From Cenococcum geophilum 1.58 (taxonomy: Eukaryota > Ascomycota > Dothideomycetes > Gloniales > Gloniaceae): DNA of 64,000 nt. Every line of letters starts with the position of its first letter. Within the stretch, counting starts at the first letter, position 1. The stretch lies in the NCBI GenBank assembly GCA_001692895.1, contig KV748231.1, positions 729,888 through 793,887 on the forward strand, given 5' to 3'. The notes under the pieces were generated by a model. That model was not told where the DNA came from and ran no database searches. It saw only the letters and a program-made list of their open reading frames with translations. The position numbers and the translations under genes are program-made. Of this stretch, positions 47,008 through 58,319 are shown in pieces.

Positions 47008-48869
47008 TATCTCGTAGCACCGACCTTTGTGGTTTTCAATGAGGGACTTTCAGCATATGTCCTATAGTCGACAACAACTTCTGAGTTTCCTGTAGAACGG
47101 ATGTGGACTCCGATATATCAATCATGAATTTGAGGAGTTGGGAAGTGGTGAGCCTCATGGCAAGAAGCAGTTAATGAGCAGGGTTATGCTTTCATAAATA
47201 TGCTAAGAGTGAGTGACCTGTTGAGAATATTAAACTATCAAATGAGAAGCTAGTGAGACTTTGAGCATACTAAGGGCCGATTGAGTCTTGATATTGATAT
47301 TAACCTAAGGATATAAATCCTTGCGGCTCCTTTACTATTCTCATACATTTGGGTAAAGGAATCGATACTGGCAGACTACATAAGTATGTGCGCCTACTGA
47401 AGAAGGCCTCACCACCAGTCCCGTTCGATGATGCCATACATTCTCCACTAGATTGGCAAAGTAGGATGGCACAGAAAATGAGCGAAGGCAGTACGTAAAA
47501 AGACGGGCGAGTTAAGCTTACTATCATGCAAGATGTGTGTGGTGACTATCATTTGTTGCCCAAACAATACCGAAAGGGTTACCAAAATGCATCGGCTAAG
47601 AAGTTCCTGAGAAATCCCACATATTGAGTTCATTCAATAGCGGCTGCAACGCTCGGCTGCGATAATAACGAGTCTCTAAATCGATGCCATCACCAAACCA
47701 GATATAAGGCATGGCTGATATCGATCCTGCGGTGGATGAGAAGTCCTCGCCCACTGGCTATTTCCAATTACTGCATCTGGGCATGATTGAATTAGATGGA
47801 TGCCCCTGATGCTTGGGCTCAGCATTATTCAGAGCAGCATCTAGAACTCGAGAATGCTTCGGTTCACCCAACACACCGTGGTAGGTTCGGTTGGCTTGGT
47901 GTGGTAACCGTGCTTTTATCCAGGTACGCTGGTCCCAATGAAATCGGGTTGTCGATCTCTCCTCTTCCTGCTAGTGCAACCACTATCAACATGGGTTGAG
48001 GTTTGAACTAAACTCTGCAGTCTGACAGTTTCCTGTCACTTTGTATCACCAACCTGTCACACCAGCCTTCAATTGCGCGCGTCTGGTACAAGATCAAAGG
48101 CTCCCGAATGGTTGAAATGGCATCCTCACCAAAGCGACCGTGAGAGGGGCAATCCAAGGGGCCGCCAAAGCGGTCATCGAACGAAAAAGCTTTCAGGTTC
48201 CAGATGTGGCAGGGCTAGCTTTATGTCACTCGTTCATCACATCACAATTCGAATCGCGCGCGAGATAAAGCGGTCGTGGTAACGGATAGCATCTTTAACA
48301 TTCGTTCTCTCCACGTTCTTATGCAGTTGCAGGCAAGGCGTGGATGTGCGATATGCCCGGGCGCTTAGAAGTGGCGGTGGTGGGCCGACCCTGATGGCCC
48401 CTTACCGGAGACTGCAGAGGTCATCACATCGCCGGACCCAAGTCAAATCACTGCCATCAAAGGTTCCGGCCTTGGCCGCAGGATGCCTTTGAGAAGGCCT
48501 CCGAACTTAGCTAGCCCTCCCGCACGTCAATCACAGAAGTTCGTGCCGGCACCATTCAGTGGTTGCTGCTCCCCATGCCATCCCTGTCATGTCAATATGA
48601 GAGCAGGTCTCTCATTCGCTGCCGTATGCTCCCCAGAGCTGACATGCACACGCAGACCAGCCATGGCCCCATTCCAGCGGGCCATTCGTTCTCTGCAGAA
48701 CACGGAAAAGGCGCACGACAAATGGATCGCACCCATAAGTGCTGAAGCCCCCGCCGCGATTCCGGCCGTTGTCGAGTGCGCTACATGTTAGTTCTCCACG
48801 CCTACCCACCCGGCATACTGTGTTGAAAGAGCTTGGAACGCAGTTCTCTTCTACTTGGAAGCTTTCGCC
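47008..48869. other. 1.9-kb intergenic region, no gene seen
   Basis: Short frames on both strands lack recognisable features. The right part (48000-48850) is GC-richer and probably holds the promoter of the X325 gene. Confidence 0.5.
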
Positions 48870-49718
48870 ATGCCGAAACTACTGTCGCTTATCGTCTTCG
48901 CGACGAGTTTGGCTCTGGTCTCTGCTCACACCATCATATCATATCCCGGATGGAGAGGAAACAATCTCCACGCCAACGGAACGTATCCGGATGGCAGCAT
49001 CGTACCGGGTTCGCTTGGAATTAACTACGATAATGGTACCGCGAGTTTTCCATACGGAATGCAGTGGATGTATCCATGTCAGTATCTTTGCCGGAAGCGA
49101 AAGAGTGCTATTGCTGACTGTCGCGCAGGTGGCGGGATGCCAACGTCCAGCAACCGAACAAAGTGGCCCGTCGGGGGTGGTGCCATCGCAATCCAGCCCG
49201 GCTGGTTTCCCGGGCACTCTTTTGCCCTGTTCTACATCAACTTGGGATATGGAACCGAACCGTTGAACATGTCCCACAACATGGTTCCGGTGTTCCAGAT
49301 TGTGGGTCCTTCAAACTTACAATATCCTGGAACTTTTTGTCTACCTCAAGTCCCCCTTCCGGCAAATTTTACCCCGAATATTGGAGACAACGCCACAATC
49401 CAGATCGTTGAGATAGCCCAGCATGGAGCAGCTTTGTACAATGTTAGTCTTCTTGTTCGCTTTGATAAATCAGCTCAGGTTTGCTAACTGAGCGTTTGGC
49501 AGTGCGTTGATATAACTTTTGCCGACCCTTCGGAAGTCGCAGAAGTCAATTCTTCCAATTGTTTCAATTCTACCGCTCCGGGCCAAAAGATCGGCTTTCA
49601 ACTTGTATTTACATCGACAAGTTTACAGTCAGCAGCATATCCAACTTTAGAAATAAACGGCTATATCTCCATCCTCTGTCCTTTGGCTCTCTTCGTGGCT
49701 ACTCTACTATGGTTATGA
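48870..49718 (+). CDS. Secreted X325/BIM1-type copper-binding LPMO-like protein, GPI-anchored, 245 aa
   Basis: Three exons, 48870-49077, 49129-49442 and 49503-49718, introns 51 and 60 bp (the first in frame). A signal peptide (MPKLLSLIVFATSLALVSA) precedes His, which becomes residue 1 (HTIISYPGWRGNNL), the copper-brace position. Then follow PYGMQWMYPCGGMPTSSNRT, HSFALFYINLGYG, PGTFCLPQVPLP and NATIQIVEIAQHGAALYNCV. The C-terminus is Ser/Ala-rich with a hydrophobic end (ISILCPLALFVATLLWL) for GPI addition. X325 proteins resemble LPMOs in fold but are linked to copper acquisition (Bim1 in Cryptococcus) and lack shown polysaccharide oxidation. Likely on the plasma membrane outer face. Confidence 0.92.
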
Positions 49719-50300
49719 AGCGCATGTCTAAGAGACCTTTTTAAACTACCTAAGAGTACTTTTTATTCCCTTTGACGGCGCTATGGTCAGTATATCCGGT
49801 ACATTCTTCTGTACAGCATTTGGCAAAATGGTTTTGGTTACGGCGACATTGGGGTCGGTGGAGCCTGGATACTTGGGGGAGTACGTGAAGGTTCTGCATG
49901 CACAGCTCCATTGTATATAGCTCGGCGCTGGGGTCCTTCTCTAATTTTGGAACGGGATGACAATCCTTTCTTTCCAATTCGAAGACGAGTATAGCACTTG
50001 TAATTCGTTAAGTGAGCTCAGCTCCTGCCTTTGTTCTTTGACAATCTAAGAAAAGAACTATATTGCAAATTAGCCTATGTCTCTGTATGAAAAAGTGTTC
50101 CATTATGACGAAAGCGACGGTTGTGGCGGCGTCAAGTTTCGCTGCCGCATGCACCGAAACGTTTCATCGTCCCGCTCAACGTCAACCCTGCCTTCCATAC
50201 CTCTCACCAACTACCTCACTCCTCAGTAACCTTCAAGGTATTTTTCAGAGCCCATGGAAATTACAAAGAGTAGCAGATACCCCCAACTATATATCCGTCA
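49719..50300. other. Intergenic, no gene seen
   Basis: Spacer containing the 3' end of the X325 gene and the leader of the SRR1-like gene. Confidence 0.5.
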
Positions 50301-51138
50301 ATGACTCACTCTACGACCAACCGCAATGTCGCCCGCGCAAGCCACGTAAAACGCGTTACGGTCCCTCTCGAGGACGGCTGGAGCATGGTTACGCATTCAT
50401 CCCCCCGTGGGCGCTCGAACATGCTAATAAGTCATGGAGCGCTTTGCGGCACTACCGAGCAAACGGACGATTTGACAAGAGCAAGTATTACTGAGGAGGC
50501 TTCGAAGCAAGCTAAGCAGGAGCACGAGCGCTTGTACCCGAGGTGCATAGTAAATGGTCTCACGGTGGAAAAGCTTCTTGAGGAATACCATCAATTGAAA
50601 AAGCGTTGGGATGAAACACTGTGTGCTAAACAGCTTGAGGCAATGTTGGGAAGTAGAAAGTGGAATGTGAAGGAGGCTTTCTGCCTCGCAACAAGCAGCT
50701 TCTCCTTCGACTGGGAAAATAGGACGAGAGCGCTTTGGCAGCTCGTGCTGTTTATGGATGTCGTCCAGAAGGGTAAGATACGAATTTCTGCTGATCTTAT
50801 GCACTCGGGCCATAGCTAATACAGAGTCCCACTTCCCCCCAGTCTCTAGGGACGGTGAAACCATTTCGCTATTTGCGCAAGAACCTATATTTAACGACCT
50901 CGATAAGAGCTTCCTGCATGCACTGAAAATCACCGTACTGCAAGGAGAAACATCCAGAGTGGTCCCCGGAGATGTCAATACCTATATCACGCGTCGTTCC
51001 TTTGTCTATGCCCCCTTCCTGCAATGGAACGTCCTCCTCCCCTACGTACTGAAGGACAAAGACCCAGCTCTCTACATAGGGAATGACATTTCCCACACCA
51101 TTCATCAGCTTCAGCGTCATCTAGCCGATACCTCGTAG
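50301..51138 (+). CDS. SRR1-like domain protein, 261 aa
   Basis: Two exons, 50301-50772 and 50825-51138, with a 52-bp intron (GTAAGA...CTAATACAG) joining DVVQK to ESHFPP. The C-terminal half carries the SRR1 pattern: ENRTRALWQLVLFMDVVQ, ISLFAQEPIFNDLDKSFLHA and FVYAPFLQWNVLLPYVL with ALYIGNDISHT. SRR1 proteins (plant SRR1, yeast Ber1) affect light/clock responses or tubulin and ribosome-related stress; the molecular activity is not settled. The N-terminal ~90 residues are basic and poorly structured. No targeting signal is clear. Confidence 0.82.
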
Positions 51139-51792
51139 GTTGACTGTTCAAAATTGGTAAATCCAATCTTTGCTATAGTTATAATAACGAGCATTTCCAG
51201 GTTAGCTTTGAGTAATATCGAGGAATGGCTTGCTATTGCAGAGAAGTTTCGGCTGGGACGATTCACAACGGCTATTCCAAGCTTCGAGTTACTCCAGCAC
51301 AGTTTGGAGGGCTTGATGATCTACTGGAAAGATTCTTCTAGGGATCAATTTACTTGAACCTATTCAAAGGCCGTGCTATCTTCACCGCTATAAACATAGA
51401 GATTAGTCAGCGTCTCTTGTCTTTATACTCTAGAAAATCCCGCGTCTGCCCGCTTTGCCGAGCACGATTTCTCTTGATTCACTGGCTACCCCGCGCCATC
51501 TACGCCGGTACGTTTTCACAAACTACAAAAGATAGCACTTATTAAAAGTTCAAACATTCAGTGCATAAGAGACTCTAGTTGTTATGGGACTGGTCACCTT
51601 TCCGAAGGAAAAGTGCGGCGTGCCAATACTCGATAAACAAAATTAGTATCTTGCCGGATGCTTGACCAAACTCTCTATCTTTTAAACGCCTTTACCAACC
51701 ATGCTTTCTATTATTACACCTGCTTCTCCTTAGTCTCGCTGGAAAGCATCCCCTCATTTGAGCCACTGTATCCGTCCAAAGGCACTCTAACT
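51139..51792. other. Intergenic, no gene seen
   Basis: Spacer between the convergent SRR1-like and MFS genes; only short frames. Confidence 0.5.
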
Positions 51793-53513
51793 CTAGGCTT
51801 CGCTCTTGCCCTCTTTCAGCTTGGCCTCCCCAGTCTTCGGAGAACCTTCAGAGCCCATTTTCCCCTTGATGCTCTTCCACTCCACGGCCAGGGATCCCAG
51901 AATCATACAGAGGCTCAGGGCGGTAGCCATGATGAAGACTCGGGTCAGTGAGTAATTGTATGCTTCTACAACAGTGCTGAGCTCGCTCGCCGGCACAACG
52001 CTGCGCAGATCGGTTGCACCCGTGTTGACAATAGCTTCGGCGTCGAGGCCCGCAACCCCAGAGAGGCGGTCCACGAGTTTGTTCGAGAGGATGTTTTGAC
52101 TGACAGAAAGGAAGATGGAGCCACCAAGCTGCTGCATAAAGAACAGCATGGCCATGCCGAGAGGGACGTCAGCGCGTGGCAAAACGTTCTGCGGGGCCAG
52201 GTTGGAAGTCTGGAAGCCACAGCCAATGCCAAACCCATAAAGGACTCGGTAGCCGATCCATTTGCTGTGGTCTGAGCTCGGCGTGAGGGTTGAAAGCAAA
52301 CCAACGCCAGTGGCGCAGAGAACTGGGGAAAGCAGTAGGGCCGGAACATAGTACCCAATCCTCTCTGTAAAAATGGCAGTCGGGATGCTTAGGATGACCA
52401 TGGACAAGACCAATGGGATCGTGCTGACGCCAGAGTGTATGGCTGAGTCGCCCTTGACGACTTGGAACCAAATCGTCAGATAATAGACGATGGACATCAA
52501 CCCCCCGGAGAGTAGGAACATGAAAGTGATGCTCCCAGCAACGGAACGGTTCAAAACGACTCGGGTTGGGGTCATCGCAGTCTCTGGCATTAGGACCTCA
52601 ACGACGACGAAAATGACGAGTAAGACGGCAAAGGTGACAAAGAGGCCGATGATCTTCGGTGCCAACCAGGAGTAGGTGGAGCCTCCCCACTGAAGAGCGA
52701 GGATGAGGCATACCATGGATGGAACGAAGAAAAAAATTCCGATGGGGTCAAGATTTTTGATTTGGGCAATAGCAGTGAGCTTCTCGTGCTTGGGTGATGG
52801 GATGTGGAGGAAGAGGAGTATCGCAAGGACTGTAAAGCCACCAATCGGCAAGTTGATGTAGAAACACCATCTCCATGTCCTAAGAGGAGTCAGCAAAAGA
52901 GCTTGCTAGGCGCCGCGTCGACTTACACTTTGTCGGTAAAGGCACCGCCCATGACAGGGCCAAGCACCGATGCAACACCAAAAACCATACCGAAAAAGGA
53001 GGTGTAAGTAGGGCGTTTGCGAAGGGGAATGAGTGGAAGTATGATCATCATGCCGCCAGTGAAGATGCCAGCCGACCCCAGACCAGCAATAGCACGTCCA
53101 ATAATGAAGGCGACAGAGCTGGGAGCGGCGCCGCAGAGGGCCGAGCCGGCCTCGAAGATGACAAGGGAAATAAGGAAAACCCATTTTGTCGAGTAGAGCT
53201 GGTAGATGCGGCCGGAAATGGGAAATAAACAGGCGGCAGTCAACATGTAGGCACTGCCATACCAGCCGATATCCTCGATGGAGTTGAATTCGTCAGTGAT
53301 TTTTGGAATGGCGGTCGCAATAATGGTCCGATCCAATGCGACGAGGAAAATAGACAGATACATGCCAATCATGATTGTCCAGAACTTCAGGGATTTTGGT
53401 TGGTAGTTCCTTTCGGCATCTTCATATTGGTCGTCGACTAACTGAGCCGGCTTGTCTGCTGTGGGTGCCTGGTCGGCGGACGATTGGCCAAAAGAAGCTG
53501 TGGAAGAATTCAT
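51793..53513 (-). CDS. MFS transporter, DHA2 (14-TM drug:H+ antiporter) type, 557 aa
   Basis: Two exons, 53513-52927 and 52879-51793, with a 47-bp intron joining FTDKV to TWRWCFY. An acidic N-terminal tail of ~45 residues is followed by about 14 membrane segments. Motifs: FLVALDRTIIATAIPKI (motif D1), the GRIYQLYSTKW loop (motif A region) and GVASVLGPVMGGAF (motif C, antiporter). This is the aflT/Tri12/Fnx-like group exporting toxins and drugs with H+ exchange. The charged tail ends KTGEAKLKEGKSEA. It is divergent from a Zn2Cys6 gene about 515 bp away, suggesting local control. Confidence 0.92.
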
Positions 53514-54028
53514 GGTCAGTTCAGTGCAGGTAGAATGAGTAGATATATGAATGCAGTTTCAATGGAGGTTGAGTGATGTTTGTTTTGTCTGACCAGGTGC
53601 GTGATGATGCTGCTGCTGTGCAGCGGCGAACTTTGTTTTATATACATTTCTCTCATATTTTGATGCGGACAGAGTTTGAAGGTCGAGTCCGCCAAATGAA
53701 CGCGCGATGATAATAACGGGGAGGGCCAAGAACCCGTGTGGATGAGTGGAAGAATGGAGTAGCTTTTCGGACTCTTAGTAAAAGCCCGAAGGCAGATGTT
53801 TGTCACGTGACATCGCCAGTGGTCTACCCAGCTGCTAGCGTCGTCCCCGCTCTCCCAAGCGCGTACTGTATGTATCGACCCTAATTCCCGCGCGGCTATC
53901 GTCTAATGAGTGACGTTCAGTTCCCTGTTCCTTCTTTACTGTCCTTAACCATTGAGCTTCCAGAATTGCCTAGGTACGCATATTTTGGCGTCAAAGGGTG
54001 TCGCCGCGACCCCGCCAGTGCTGCAACC
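53514..54028. promoter_or_regulatory. Divergent promoter between MFS transporter and Zn2Cys6 gene
   Basis: About 515 bp separates the two start codons. If translation of the factor starts at the in-frame ATG at 53906 instead, the gap is about 390 bp. No single operator could be fixed by eye. Confidence 0.4.
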
Positions 54029-56390
54029 ATGTCGACGGTGCTGCCCACGTCAGAGCAAAGTACGAGTACCCCAGACGTGTCTCCGTCGGCGCCTTCTCCG
54101 TCCTCTCAACCTTCGAAGCCACAGCGGGTGCTGGCGTGTGTACGCTGTCAGCAGCGCAAGGTCAAGTGTGATCGCAGGTTTCCTTGCGCAAATTGCAACA
54201 CGTCCCGCGCGCAATGTGTGCCGGCGACGCTGACCCCACGCAGCCGGCGAAGACGCAGGTTTCCCGAGCGAGAGCTGCTGGAACGTCTCCGCAAGTACGA
54301 GGACCTGCTCCGTCAAAATAATATCAAGTTCGAACCACTCCACAAGGATCCGACTGTAGAGAAGGAATCTCCCAACACGCGGGGCGGCGATGAATCGGAC
54401 GACGAGCAGCCAGAAGCTGTGGGGGCGGATCGGTCGTCTCCTTCAGCAACTGTCAAGTCTGAAAGAGTATATGAGGCCAAGTACGTGCTCTCCAAGAAGC
54501 CATCTCAAGATGACTAATTCCCTCAGGAACTTCTGGCACGCCCTGAACTCAGGAGTAGGACTACGGCGCGTGCGATTCAAGCTCTACTGACAATTGAAAT
54601 AGTTCCGAGACCCCGGCAATGACAGTGATTCTTCGCACGATGATGTGCCTGAGGTGGTGGTCAGGAAGGGGTGGGTCCAGTTATTTGGAGATAACGACCA
54701 CCTTCTATTTGGCTCCCCTAACACAAACGTCGACCTCTCTACTCTACACCCTGAACCAGTCCAGATTTTCAGGCTTTGGCAGATTTACCTGGACAACGTC
54801 AACCCGCTGCTCAAGGTCACACATACTCCCAGCCTGCAAGGACGCATCATAGAAGCTGCCAGCAACGTGACAAATATTAGCCCCACCCTAGAGGCGCTCA
54901 TGTTTAGCATATATTGCATGGCCATTCTTAGTCTTGTCGTGGACGACTGCCAGGCCATTTTTGGCTCGCCAAAGGAAGATCTTTTGACGAGGTTTCAGTT
55001 CGGCTGTCAGCAAGCTCTATTGAACTGTGGGTTTTTACGGTCCAGCGATCGCGACTGCTTAACCGCATTATATCTCTATCTAGTAAGTCTGTCGGGTGGT
55101 TGTGTTTATGCTTTCTAATGATTTTAGGTCTCGGTTAGACCCAGTACAGTTCCTCAATCTCTGTCCGCCATGCTTGGCGTTGCGATTCGCATTGCGCAAC
55201 GTATGGGTATTCATAGCGAGTCGGCCCTAGCTAAATGCACCACTCTCGAGGCCGAACTACGCCGAAGACTTTGGTGGTCACTCGTACTCTTCGACACTCG
55301 CATCAGCGAGATAGCCGACCACCAGACCGCAACGTTAGCTCCCACCTGGGACTGCAGGATTCCTCTCAACGTGAATGATTCTGACCTCCGACCAGAGATG
55401 AAGGAGCCACCAGCGGTTCAGGGGAAATCCACCGATGCACTGTTTGCTGTTGTGCGCAGCGAGCTTGGGGAGTTGGTCCGCCACACGATGTTCCACCTTG
55501 ACTTTACCAGTCCGGCTCTGAAGCCCATTTTCAAGACTGTTCAGCACGGTCTCGTTCCAGAAATTGCTGAGCTAGCCATCCTAGAGAAGATGATTGAGGA
55601 CAAATATCTCAAATTCTGTGACCCAGAGAATCCACTCCACTTCATGACGATCTGGTGGACGCGAGCATGCCTTGCTAAATGCCGCCTCCTGGAACACCAT
55701 TCGAGATATTCTAGCTCATCCGTGCATCAGACGGACGCGCAGCGCGACGCTGCCATTTCCCATGCGCTTCGCATGCTTGAGTGCGATACTAAGTTCATGA
55801 CCTCACCCCTTACCAAGCGATTCCTTTGGCTGGCTCACATCCACTTCCCATTTCCCGCATACATTCAAATCGTTCAAGACCTGAAAATGCGACCTGGCAG
55901 CGAGCAAGCTGAGCAGGCTTGGGAGGTTATGAGTGACAACTACGAGGTTCGGTTCGTTTTTCTATACTACAGAGGCGAAAATCCTTTCTTCAAAATTTTC
56001 ACCAAAATTGTCCTCCAGGCTTGGGAGGCTCGCGAGGCAGCTTACAGTCAATTAGGAGAGTCGTTGATGCCACCAAGGATTGTGTCATCCATCAGACACA
56101 GAGTGGCTCAAATAGCCCAAAATGCACAAATTGCTGACACACAACAACCCAACGGTGTTATGGGCATGGGCATTGACAACTTTCCGATGTCGATGCCGAT
56201 GGGCTCTGGTAGCCACGGCCTGCTGTATAACATGGGAGGGCAAGGCGAGCACGGAGTAATTGGGCCGGGAGTATACCCTAACATGCCCGGACAGGCTCCG
56301 TTAGACGTTGATGTGAATCATTTGGACTGGGCTGCGATGGACTGGGGTTTTGGGGGTGTGGATCCGGGGGTCTGGGATGCGGAGCTTTGA
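54029..56390 (+). CDS. Zn2Cys6 transcription factor with fungal-specific TF domain, 740 aa
   Basis: Four exons, 54029-54480, 54527-54554 (28-bp micro-exon), 54603-55082 and 55128-56390, introns 46, 48 and 45 bp. The binuclear cluster CVRCQQRKVKCDRRFPCANC plus NTSRAQC fits C-X2-C-X6-C-X5-C-X2-C-X6-C near residue 40, followed by a basic RRRRRFPERELLERLRKYED linker/coiled coil. The middle domain runs from PVQIFRLWQIYLDNVNPLLK to ELRRRLWWSLVLFDTRISEI, the PF04082 signature, and the C-terminus is Met/Gly-rich and acidic, as in an activation region. The ATG at 54029 has a good context; 53906 is an in-frame alternative adding 41 residues. It probably controls the adjacent MFS gene. Confidence 0.9.
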
Positions 56391-56760
56391 CGTTAGATAC
56401 TGAGGGGAAAGGAAAGGATCCATTTGGTTGAACCTTGTTGGCCTTTCATTCCACATCAGGTCATCGAGGTCGTGAAAGTTATTCTCGTCGTGGGGGCTAT
56501 ATGATGTCTATGCTAAATAAATAAGACAAGAATAATCAAATTATGGTGATCATGTGGTGAATATTCATGAAGATGCGAAGGCAAGATGATGTTCTAACTC
56601 CGTATTTTTTACTCGTACTCGTAACCAACAAGCGAGATGACTACACAGCTTAATCTGAATCATAATGCGCACTTGCCGTCTAATCGTTTACTGGAATTTA
56701 TATTTGAATTTACGAAGGAGTGCCTTAGTGTGAAAGATATGTGGGTTCTTAAAGTTCCAT
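56391..56760. other. 3' flank and border to the RIP-decayed block
   Basis: Normal composition to about 56750, then an abrupt turn to TpA-rich repeat DNA. Confidence 0.5.
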
Positions 56761-56789
56761 CCTTTCCTTTTAGTTTCTCCTATTTATAA

Positions 56790-58220
56790 CGTTATAAAAT
56801 AAGTACTAATGCTTACCTGCTAACTAGAAATACCTTCCCTATCCCTGAAATTATCTACAACCCGTCCCTTACCTTTAGCCCCTATGTTTTCCTTCTTAGT
56901 CTCCTTTTTACTAATTGGGCGTTTATAGTATATAACCTTATATCTCCTAAGGAGCTAAGTAAGCTCTATATTAAGCTAGGCTATAATAAGCTACCGTTAT
57001 GGCTGAATTGGAAACTAGACGATATTCCCGTGTTCCGCCGGTTAGTAAAGACTCTAAATAGCTGGACCATTTCTCGTAACGAACCTCTTTTATATTCTAC
57101 CCTTGTACCCTAGACCAAAGGGCTTAGGGAGATTATTGGCTTTGCTTAGGTCTCTTGCCTATATTTGCTTAGATATGGTGCCGGAAAGGCATTTAATAAG
57201 AATAGTAAGCTCCGTTGCGACCGGCCTTTTTATTAAAAGAACTAAAGAGAAATATAGGCAATATTAGCAAGGCTATATAAAACCTAATAATGCAGCATGC
57301 CGATATACGAACGTTCTTAAGGTACTACCTATCGCGGCGTATTATAGCAGACACATAGGCGATTATCTAAGGCCTTTAGCCCTAAGATATATTAATGCGG
57401 GCCGCTTATACTATAAGCTGTTTAATTAATCCTTAATAACCGCGGCGGCTTATAACAGAACAATCTTTATTAGTTAACAATTATTCTACTATCCGTTCTC
57501 TACTTAAGTAAAGAAAGTAACTTAAATACCGTTTTAAAGGTAAAGCTATAAAATATCTAAAGTATAAGGCGCTTAATGGCGAAATTAATAGCGAAAGGTA
57601 ACGTTAGTGATATACACTTCTTAAAGATATTAAGAAGACTTGGGAATAGGAGCAACTAATACGTAATATTAAACTGCAGCTTACTGGCGATTAAGTTAAT
57701 ATAGAGGCTGGGGTAATAATAGATCTCTATAAAGGCATGTTATTAAAATAGAAGGAATTAGTTAATGCGGTTGTTAGCCTACTAGGTACTATATTTAAAG
57801 AGGAGATTTATTAACGCGATAGGGCTAATTATATGGTTATGCAATACTATAAGGTTAAGGAAGGTAGAATATACCCTACCGCTTTTAAACTTTATAAATA
57901 ATCTAGTGGTTATATAATACTAGTTAAGACAATAGATAAGGCTAAGATTAACTCTTAAGTTAAAGCCTTAGAAGTAGTTAAAGTGTTAGTATATAGTAAG
58001 AAGAGGCTAAAGATATATTTTCTTTATCTAGGTAACGAAAACCTATTAATTAAATAGCGTATATATTTGTTTTATACCCTAGGTAATTTTAGTAAATACT
58101 TTAAGTAGAAGTACCTTGCGAATATTAGGGAAGGGGAAAAGATCTAATACAACCTCTATTAGGTTATTTTGGCGCATAAAATGCACTTATAATAATATTG
58201 TTACGGACCTTGTATTGGCA
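56790..58220 (+). pseudogene. DUF3435 tyrosine-recombinase-like gene remnant with C-terminal C2H2 finger
   Basis: Conceptual reading on the plus strand shows, in order, NPSLTFSPYVFLLSLLF, LNWKLDDIPVFRRLVKTL, LRYGAGKAFN (near 57170), ADIRTFLRYYLSRRIIADT (near 57310), LITEQSLLVN and a C-terminal C2H2-like LAHKMHL near 58170. This is the DUF3435 family, fungal tyrosine recombinases related to Crypton-like elements and to the captains of Starship giant elements. Many TAG/TAA stops remain, so it is dead. No element boundaries were found. Confidence 0.65.
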
Positions 58221-58319
58221 GTAGTAGAACTACTAAGGAGAGATATAAATGGACTAGTAGTAGAAGTATGGGAGGTGCTGGAACCAGTTAAACTATAGGA
58301 CGAGGGGTAGCCAAGTTAT

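Noticed and set aside
40918-56390. Secondary-metabolite cluster (PPTase, MFS, Zn2Cys6 present)
   Set aside because: No PKS, NRPS, terpene synthase or tailoring set, and housekeeping genes lie between.
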